From the NCBI GenBank assembly GCA_036499545.1, contig DASYDR010000231.1, forward strand, positions 1 to 11,964: a DNA stretch of 11,964 bases, given 5' to 3'. Position numbers and translations under genes: made by a program. The notes under the pieces are model-generated. The model searched no databases. It saw only the letters and a list, made by a program, of their open reading frames with translations, and was not told where the DNA came from. This document shows, one piece after another, positions 7,153-11,964 of the stretch; within the stretch, counting starts at the first letter, position 1; every line of letters starts with the position of its first letter. Origin of the DNA: Plastoroseomonas sp036499545. Its GTDB lineage: Bacteria; Pseudomonadota; Alphaproteobacteria; Acetobacterales; Acetobacteraceae.

Positions 7153-8403
7153 TCAGCGCCGCTTCATCAGGAGGCAGACGAGTCCGGCAAAGGCGAGCTG
7201 CGCCGCCATGACGTGGAACGCCAGATCATAGCCTCCGCCGCCGCTCACCAGCAGGGTGAAGAGCAGCGGGCCGCAGACGGATCCGACGAATCCGAACAGG
7301 CTGGAGGCGGAGGTGACGCTGCTGACGAGGTGCAGCGGCGCGACCCGGGCCAGCTCCGCCATGTGTACGCCGTTCCATCCCACGGCGGTGAAGCCGACCA
7401 GGGCCGCGGCGCCATACAATGCGCAGTCCCCGCGGCTGCCCGCCGCCACCAGCAGGCACACCGCGATGGCCGAGACGATCGCCTGCGTGCCGAGGTGGCG
7501 CATGGCATCGCCCTGGCGATCCGCCACCCAGCCGAGCGCGATCCGGCCGAACATGCTGGCGCCCTGCATCACGGCGACGATCTGGCCGGCTTCCGCCAGG
7601 GACGCGCCGTGGCGGGTATAGGCGAAGGTCGCCGTGAACGCCGTCAGGCAGGCCTGCATCAGGGAGAAGGCGACCCCGACCGCGGTCAGCATCGGCAGCG
7701 AGGGATGCGCCCGCAACGCGCTCACGCAGCGCATCATGGCCGCGGGCTGGATCAGCGCGCGCGCCCAGTCCGGCTGGCGCGGCCCCTTCTCCCCGTCCAG
7801 CGTCCGCCGGAACGGGTGGACGGCGACGCAGCACACCAGGAGGATCGCGATGATCATGCCCAGTGCCGCGGACAGGCCATGCGCCACCACCAGCGGCGCC
7901 ACCAGCAGCCCGGCCAGCGCACCGCCCAGCGGCACGCCCGCCTGCTTGATCGAGAAGATCAGGGTCCGATGCGCCGGCGGCGCCGAGCGGATCAGGATCT
8001 GACTGCCCGCCGGCGTGTTCGGCCCGTTGCCGAAGCCGATCGCGAGGGCGCCCAGCAGCCCCAGCAGGCCCAATGGCTGGGACAGCACCGCCAGCCCGAT
8101 GACCATGCAGACCATGCCGATCTGCAGCGTGCGGATCGGCCCATGATGGCTGAGCATCGGGCCGCCGCAGGCCAGGAACCAGCAGATGCCCGTCGCCGAA
8201 ATGGCGGAGACCAGGCCGATGCTCTCCGGCGGCAAGCCGGCGCGCGCCATCAGCGGCGGCCCCAGGATCGGAACGGAGATGCTGGCGAAGGCGCAGACAG
8301 TCTGCACGAGCAGGGTACCAGCGAGTGCGCTGGCCCAGAGAGGCACCTTCAATGTCGTTCCCGCCCTGGCTCGCCCGCGTCGGAAAGACGCGGGCCTGCC
8401 CAT
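7153..8403 (-). CDS. MFS transporter
   Basis: A 416-residue inner-membrane protein with about 12 hydrophobic segments in two halves, split by a polar cytoplasmic loop near residues 196-230 (HPFRRTLDGEKGPRQPDW). The segment IFSIKQAGVPLGG (149-161) is characteristic of one group of proteobacterial MFS carriers, and GRIALGWVADRQGD in the second half is a typical motif A-like loop. I chose the ATG at 8403. A TTG at 8460 would add 19 polar residues but lies beyond a palindrome that looks like regulatory DNA. The Shine-Dalgarno for 8403 (AAGG) is close to the start, so a slightly later start is possible. It converges on the amidohydrolase gene with a 24-base gap. The substrate is unknown: efflux of a small molecule or uptake of an organic acid are both possible. 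Confidence 0.9.
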   Translation of the reverse strand: MGRPASFRRGRARAGTTLKVPLWASALAGTLLVQTVCAFASISVPILGPPLMARAGLPPESIGLVSAISATGICWFLACGGPMLSHHGPIRTLQIGMVCMVIGLAVLSQPLGLLGLLGALAIGFGNGPNTPAGSQILIRSAPPAHRTLIFSIKQAGVPLGGALAGLLVAPLVVAHGLSAALGMIIAILLVCCVAVHPFRRTLDGEKGPRQPDWARALIQPAAMMRCVSALRAHPSLPMLTAVGVAFSLMQACLTAFTATFAYTRHGASLAEAGQIVAVMQGASMFGRIALGWVADRQGDAMRHLGTQAIVSAIAVCLLVAAGSRGDCALYGAAALVGFTAVGWNGVHMAELARVAPLHLVSSVTSASSLFGFVGSVCGPLLFTLLVSGGGGYDLAFHVMAAQLAFAGLVCLLMKRR

Positions 8404-8421
8404 GTCCTTGCATCGCCCGGG

Positions 8422-8454
8422 CGCGGCAGACAAGCCGGCTTTCGGACTGCCGCG
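8422..8454. promoter_or_regulatory. Nested palindromes between divergent MFS genes, candidate operator
   Basis: CGCGGCAG (8422-8429) and its exact reverse complement CTGCCGCG (8447-8454) flank a perfect 10-base palindrome, AAGCCGGCTT (8432-8441). The block lies in the 118-base gap between the two divergent transporter starts, nearer the minus gene. A shared operator for a dimeric regulator is the simplest reading; no regulator gene is in the window. Confidence 0.45.
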
Positions 8455-8521
8455 ACGCAACCCGTCGACGGCTCCGGCGTTCCGGCCGCGCCCTGGTCGA
8501 TGAGAGGAAGGACGCGCTGCG

Positions 8522-9763
8522 ATGCCACGGGACCGGGCGCTCGATACCCTGAACTTCTTCCTGGCCGATGTCCGCGACGGGCTCGGCCCCTATCTCGCGA
8601 TCTACCTGCTGGCCGTGCGCGGGCCGGAGCAGGGCTGGAACCCCGCGACCATCGGGCTGGTCATGACCATCGCCGGCATCGCCGGCCTCGTCGCGCAGAC
8701 GCCGGCCGGCGCGCTGATCGACCGCACGCACCACAAGCGCGGCATCGTCATCGCCGCGGCGCTCGCGGTGACGCTGACCTGCCTGCTGCTGCCCTTCCTC
8801 GAGGATTTCTACGCGGTCGCCGTCACCCAGGCGCTGGCCGGCATCGCGGGCGCCGTCTTCCCGCCCGCGCTGGCGGCCATCACCCTCGGCGTGGTCGGCC
8901 CGAAGGCCTTCGCCCGGCGCATCGGCCGCAACGAGGCCTTCAACCACGCCGGCAACGCGACCGCCGCGGCGCTCGCCGCCGGCACCGCGCTGCTGTTCGG
9001 GCCGGTCGTGGTGTTCTGGATCATGGCGGCCCTCGCGGTGCTCAGCATCGGCGCCATGCTGGCCATCCCGGCAACGGCGATCGACGATGCGCTGGCCCGC
9101 GGCGAGGCGGGCCCGGGACCGGCGGCGATGCAGCAGCCCTCCGGCCTGCGGGTATTGCTGTCGAACCGGACGCTGCTGGTCTTCGCCCTGCTGATGGCGA
9201 GCTTCCATCTGGCCAATGCCGCGATGCTGCCCTCGGTCGGGCAATTGCTGACGCGGGTGGTGGGCCAGGACCACGCCACCTCCCTGATGGCCGCCTGCAT
9301 CGTCGCCGCCCAATGCGTCATGGTGCCCGTCGCCGCGCTGGCGGGTGCCAAGGCGGAAGTCTGGGGGCGCAAGCCGATCTTCCTGGCCGCCTTCGCCATC
9401 CTCGCGCTCCGGGGCATGCTCTACCCGGTATCGGACAACCCCTGGTGGCTGCTCGGCGTGCAACTGCTGGACGGCATCGGCGCCGGCATCTTCGGCGCCC
9501 TGTTCCCCGTCGTGGTGGCCGACCTGACGCGCGGCACCGGGCGCTTCAACATCAGCCAGGGCGCGATCGCGACCGCGCAGGGCGTGGGCGCCGCGCTGAG
9601 CGCCAGCCTTGCCGGTACGGTCATCGTCCAGCATGGCTTCAGCGCCGCTTTCATGGTGCTCGGCACCGTCGCCGCGGCCGGCTTCCTCGGCTACCTCTTC
9701 GCGATGCCGGAGACGCGGGACCAGGCATCGGCGTCCCAGGCCGCGCCTGGCGGGCGCGCATGA
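8522..9763 (+). CDS. MFS transporter, divergent to its neighbour
   Basis: A 413-residue inner-membrane carrier with about 12 hydrophobic segments and almost no N-terminal tail. Its first membrane region opens LNFFLADVRDGLGPYLA, and the loop after helix 2 carries the MFS motif A, GALIDRTHHKR (63-73), with a weaker copy in the second half (AGAKAEVWGRKPIF). This N-terminal signature recurs in a group of proteobacterial MFS proteins of unassigned substrate. AGGAAGGA about nine bases before the ATG supports the start. The neighbouring minus-strand MFS gene shows no obvious close similarity, so this looks like two separate carriers sharing a promoter region rather than a recent duplication. Drug or metabolite efflux is possible, but direction and substrate cannot be read from the sequence. 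Confidence 0.93.
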   Translation: MPRDRALDTLNFFLADVRDGLGPYLAIYLLAVRGPEQGWNPATIGLVMTIAGIAGLVAQTPAGALIDRTHHKRGIVIAAALAVTLTCLLLPFLEDFYAVAVTQALAGIAGAVFPPALAAITLGVVGPKAFARRIGRNEAFNHAGNATAAALAAGTALLFGPVVVFWIMAALAVLSIGAMLAIPATAIDDALARGEAGPGPAAMQQPSGLRVLLSNRTLLVFALLMASFHLANAAMLPSVGQLLTRVVGQDHATSLMAACIVAAQCVMVPVAALAGAKAEVWGRKPIFLAAFAILALRGMLYPVSDNPWWLLGVQLLDGIGAGIFGALFPVVVADLTRGTGRFNISQGAIATAQGVGAALSASLAGTVIVQHGFSAAFMVLGTVAAAGFLGYLFAMPETRDQASASQAAPGGRA

Positions 9764-9778
9764 TGCCAATCCGGCATC
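9762..9778. terminator. Weak hairpin between convergent genes, possible terminator
   Basis: GATGCC (9762-9767) and GGCATC (9773-9778) form a 6-bp stem with a 5-base loop that overlaps the stop of the + strand MFS gene, in the 43-base gap before the convergent gene's stop. It has no T run, so any terminator role is tentative. Confidence 0.25.
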
Positions 9779-9806
9779 CGCGGCGATGCGCGGGCGCCGC
9801 CGCCCG

Positions 9807-11060
9807 TCAGGCGAACAGCATGCCCGCCGCGCCGGCGGCCAGGATCGCCGCGGTGGCGATGCCCACCGGCGCCCGCATGGCCGGCGCGGCATAGATCGCC
9901 ATGCCCGCCTTCACCAGGGTGTTGGACAAGCAGGCGATGACGATGGCCGCGACCGCCGGCCAAGCGGCGCCGGCCTGCGCCTGGCGCGCCATCGACAGGG
10001 TGATCGCATCGACGTCGGTCAACCCGGCGAGGCCGGCGACGATCAGCACGCTCCCCTGCGGCAGATAGGCCTGGGCCAGGGCGACCAGCAATTGCACCGC
10101 GGCGAAGAGGGCGGCGAATTTCAGCGCCTCGGTCAGGCTGAAGGGGTTGCGCACCTCCACTGCCGCCTGCGCCGCCGCGGCGGCCGCACCGCGCAGATGC
10201 CAGAGCGCGAAGGCGGTCGCGGCCAGCCCCATCAGCCCGAGCGGCCAGGCCAGCGGCGGCAGCAGCGCCCGGTTGAGCAGGGCGACGGTGACCAGCACCC
10301 GCCCGCACATCACCGCCCATGCCAGCAGGATGCCGGCGGTGAGCGGCGCCGTGGCCTCCCCGCCGCCGGCCCGGCGCGCGAAGGACAGGGTGACGGCGGT
10401 GGAGGAGACCAGCCCGCCGGTCAGCCCGGTCACCGCCGCGCCATGGCCCGGTCCCAGCGCCCGGACCGCGGCATAGCCGGCGAGTGACAGCCCGGCGATC
10501 AGCAAGGCCAGCAGCCAGAGGCTGTAGGGGTTCAGCGCGCCCCAGGGATCGACGGCGCGATCCGGCAGCAAGGGCAGCACCACGAAGCTGGCAAGGCCGA
10601 GCCGCGTCACGGCCAGCACGTCATCCCAGCCGATGCGCTGCACCAGCCCGTGCAGCGGGCTCTTGTAGGCGAGCAGCGCGGCGAGCAGCACGCCGAGCCC
10701 GGCCGCCAGCTGCTGCGCGCCCATGGTGCTCAGCACGCCGAGCAGGCAGACCGCGATCGCGGCCAGCTCGCTGGTCAGCCCCAGCGTGTCGTCGGCATGC
10801 TCCCGCCCGCGCAGGTGGTAGGAGGCGATGGCGGCCAGGCCGACCAGTGCCAGCACCACGGCGGGAATCCAGGGCTGGCCGCTCTGCTGCCCGAGCAGCC
10901 CGGCGGCCGCGCCCATCAGGGCGACGGTCACGAAGGTGCGGATGCCGCCGATCGCGCCGGTCGGGTCGTCCGCCTTGCGCTTCTCCCGCTCCAGCCCGAT
11001 CAGCGCGCCGATGCCGAGCGCGGTCGCCAAGGCCCATAGCTGCTCGACGGTCGGATCCAT
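9807..11060 (-). CDS. MgtC/SapB family membrane protein with DUF4010 domain
   Basis: A 417-residue integral inner-membrane protein. The N-terminal third is MgtC/SapB-like, with the family's GLERE (22-26) followed by GGIRTF (38-43). The rest is a multi-helix DUF4010 region, seen in segments such as TGLTGGLVSSTAVTLSFARR and AGLAGLTDVDAITLSMARQ. About a dozen hydrophobic helices are apparent. Classical MgtC affects growth at low Mg2+ and modulates F-type ATP synthase in pathogens; the longer DUF4010 fusions have no settled function. I start at the ATG at 11060 because GGGAAG lies five bases upstream. An ATG 36 bases earlier (11096) has no ribosome site and adds a polar tail. It follows the methyltransferase gene on the same strand after 72 bases, so the two may be co-transcribed. 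No Mg2+-sensing leader is apparent. Confidence 0.92.
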   Translation of the reverse strand: MDPTVEQLWALATALGIGALIGLEREKRKADDPTGAIGGIRTFVTVALMGAAAGLLGQQSGQPWIPAVVLALVGLAAIASYHLRGREHADDTLGLTSELAAIAVCLLGVLSTMGAQQLAAGLGVLLAALLAYKSPLHGLVQRIGWDDVLAVTRLGLASFVVLPLLPDRAVDPWGALNPYSLWLLALLIAGLSLAGYAAVRALGPGHGAAVTGLTGGLVSSTAVTLSFARRAGGGEATAPLTAGILLAWAVMCGRVLVTVALLNRALLPPLAWPLGLMGLAATAFALWHLRGAAAAAAQAAVEVRNPFSLTEALKFAALFAAVQLLVALAQAYLPQGSVLIVAGLAGLTDVDAITLSMARQAQAGAAWPAVAAIVIACLSNTLVKAGMAIYAAPAMRAPVGIATAAILAAGAAGMLFA

Positions 11061-11132
11061 GTGCTTCCCGGCACTGCCCCGCCCGAACCAAAGCATCGGA
11101 CGCGGACGAATGCCAGCCAGGGCCGCGATCGA

Positions 11133-11963
11133 TCACGCCCTGGCTTCGAAGACCATGTTGAAGGGCGTCTCCGTCGCGCGGCGGAAGCGGGAGAAGCCGG
11201 CCTCCAGCGCGACCTGGCGCAGCCGCATCTCCCCCGCCTGCGCGCCGAGGCCGAGCCCGACCTCCTGCGACAGCGAAGCGGGCGTGCAGATGAGTGTCGA
11301 GGCGCCGTAGTAGATGCGGCCGACCGGATTGAAATTGTCCTGCAGCCGGTCATGCGCGAACGGCTCCACGATCATCCAGGTGCCGTCCTCGGCCAGCGCT
11401 TCCCGCACATGCCGGCCGGCGCCGACCGGGTCGCCCATGTCGTGCAGGCAGTCGAACATCGCGATCAGGTCATAGCCCCTGGCGGGGAAATCCTTGGCCG
11501 AAGCCCGCTCGAAGCTGATGCGGTCCGCGACGCCCGCCTTCCTCGCCGCCTCCCGCGCCCGCTCGATCGACGGGCCGTGGTAGTCGAAGCCGTAGAAGCG
11601 GGAATTCGGGTAGGCCTGCGCCAGCAGGATGGTGGAGGCGCCATGGCCGCAGCCGATATCGGCGACGGCCGCGCCGGCTTCCAGCTTCTCGCGCATGCCG
11701 CCCAGCGCCGGGATCCAGCTGCCGATCAGGTTGGCGTTGTAGCCGGGGCGGAAGAAGCGCTCGGTGCCGCGGAACAGGCAACTGTGATGCTCGTGCCAGC
11801 CGACGCCCTGGCCGGTCCGGAACGCCTGGCTGATCTTGGGCTCGTCCTGGAAGGCGGCCGACAGGATCTCGAACGCCCCAGCCATGAAGGCCGGGCCGCC
11901 CTCGTCGGCGAACACCATCGCCTGCTCGGGCGACAGCGAATACAGCCCCGCCGCCGGCTCATA
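11133..11963 (-). CDS. SAM-dependent methyltransferase, Rv2258c-like (5' end outside window)
   Basis: The frame is open to the window edge, giving at least 276 residues beginning YEPAAGLYSLSPEQA, so the true start and part of the N-terminal domain are missing. That opening fits the end of the winged-helix-like N-terminal domain of this family. A class I methyltransferase fold follows: the SAM-binding glycine motif VADIGCGHGAS near residues 100-110 of the visible part, FYGFDYHGPSIERAR as the acidic strand-2 region, FDCLHDMGDPVGAG as the post-II signature, then EPFAHD, and NPVGRIYYGAST near the end. It closes with TPFNMVFEARA. The nearest family I recall is mycobacterial Rv2258c, a putative small-molecule methyltransferase, so the substrate is unknown. 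An internal ATG at 11918 is probably not the start. The downstream MgtC-like gene may share its transcript. Confidence 0.9.
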   Translation of the reverse strand, partial: YEPAAGLYSLSPEQAMVFADEGGPAFMAGAFEILSAAFQDEPKISQAFRTGQGVGWHEHHSCLFRGTERFFRPGYNANLIGSWIPALGGMREKLEAGAAVADIGCGHGASTILLAQAYPNSRFYGFDYHGPSIERAREAARKAGVADRISFERASAKDFPARGYDLIAMFDCLHDMGDPVGAGRHVREALAEDGTWMIVEPFAHDRLQDNFNPVGRIYYGASTLICTPASLSQEVGLGLGAQAGEMRLRQVALEAGFSRFRRATETPFNMVFEARA

Positions 11964-11964
11964 G

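Noticed and set aside
8404..8460. N-terminal extension of the minus-strand MFS protein from the TTG at 8460
   Set aside because: It would add 19 polar residues before a membrane protein whose hydrophobic part begins later, and would place the palindromic block inside the coding region.
7213..9894. Very long open frames spanning both MFS genes on both strands (893 codons on +, 888 codons on -, 7226-9892)
   Set aside because: They cross two well recognised MFS genes in other frames and are dominated by Arg, Gln, His, Gly and Asp with no hydrophobic core pattern. Long stop-free shadows are expected in DNA of this G+C content.
11061..11132. Possible Mg2+-responsive leader before the MgtC-like gene
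   Set aside because: Only 72 bases separate it from the upstream gene on the same strand, with no extended structured leader, and this MgtC-DUF4010 type is not known to me to use one.

Overview
The window looks like chromosomal DNA from a GC-rich (roughly 70% G+C) alphaproteobacterium. An Acetobacteraceae member of the Roseomonas type is my best guess. This rests on the high G+C, the alphaproteobacterial form of the initiator tRNA (an A:U pair replaces the first of the three G:C pairs in the anticodon stem), and orphan Bug/TctC-type periplasmic receptors beside catabolic genes. The assignment is inference. There is no phage, transposase, integrase, CRISPR array or other clear mark of a mobile element.

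Layout, left to right. (1) An initiator tRNA-fMet gene on + (41-117), followed by a strong symmetric terminator (123-164). (2) A large DUF4132 (MolR/YehI-like) protein gene on - (3431 down to 195), converging on the tRNA and sharing the terminator. (3) A roughly 350-base divergent intergenic region. (4) A small secreted protein on + with two copies of a C-x17-C-x-E-x-E repeat. (5) A + strand set of two Bug/TctC solute receptors and an amidohydrolase-2 family enzyme; the second receptor and the enzyme overlap by ATGA. (6) Two divergently transcribed major facilitator superfamily transporters (minus 8403-7153, plus 8522-9763), with a nested palindrome in their shared upstream region. (7) On -, a MgtC/SapB-DUF4010 membrane protein, and upstream of it an Rv2258c-like SAM-dependent methyltransferase that runs off the right edge.

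How the genes may work together: the receptor-receptor-amidohydrolase set is plausibly a small uptake-and-hydrolysis module for an organic acid or lactone. No membrane subunits of a tripartite tricarboxylate transporter (TctA/TctB) are present, so the receptors must use a permease encoded elsewhere or act as sensors. One of the MFS proteins could belong to the same module, but only proximity suggests it. The DUF4132 protein stands alone, without the MoxR-type ATPase, VWA and SWIM-domain partners seen around E. coli yehI.

No clearly new multi-gene system is visible. The items most worth a second look are the duplicated-repeat secreted protein, the solitary DUF4132 protein, the initiator tRNA with an apparent U73 discriminator, the non-canonical metal site of the amidohydrolase, and the palindromes in the divergent intergenic regions.
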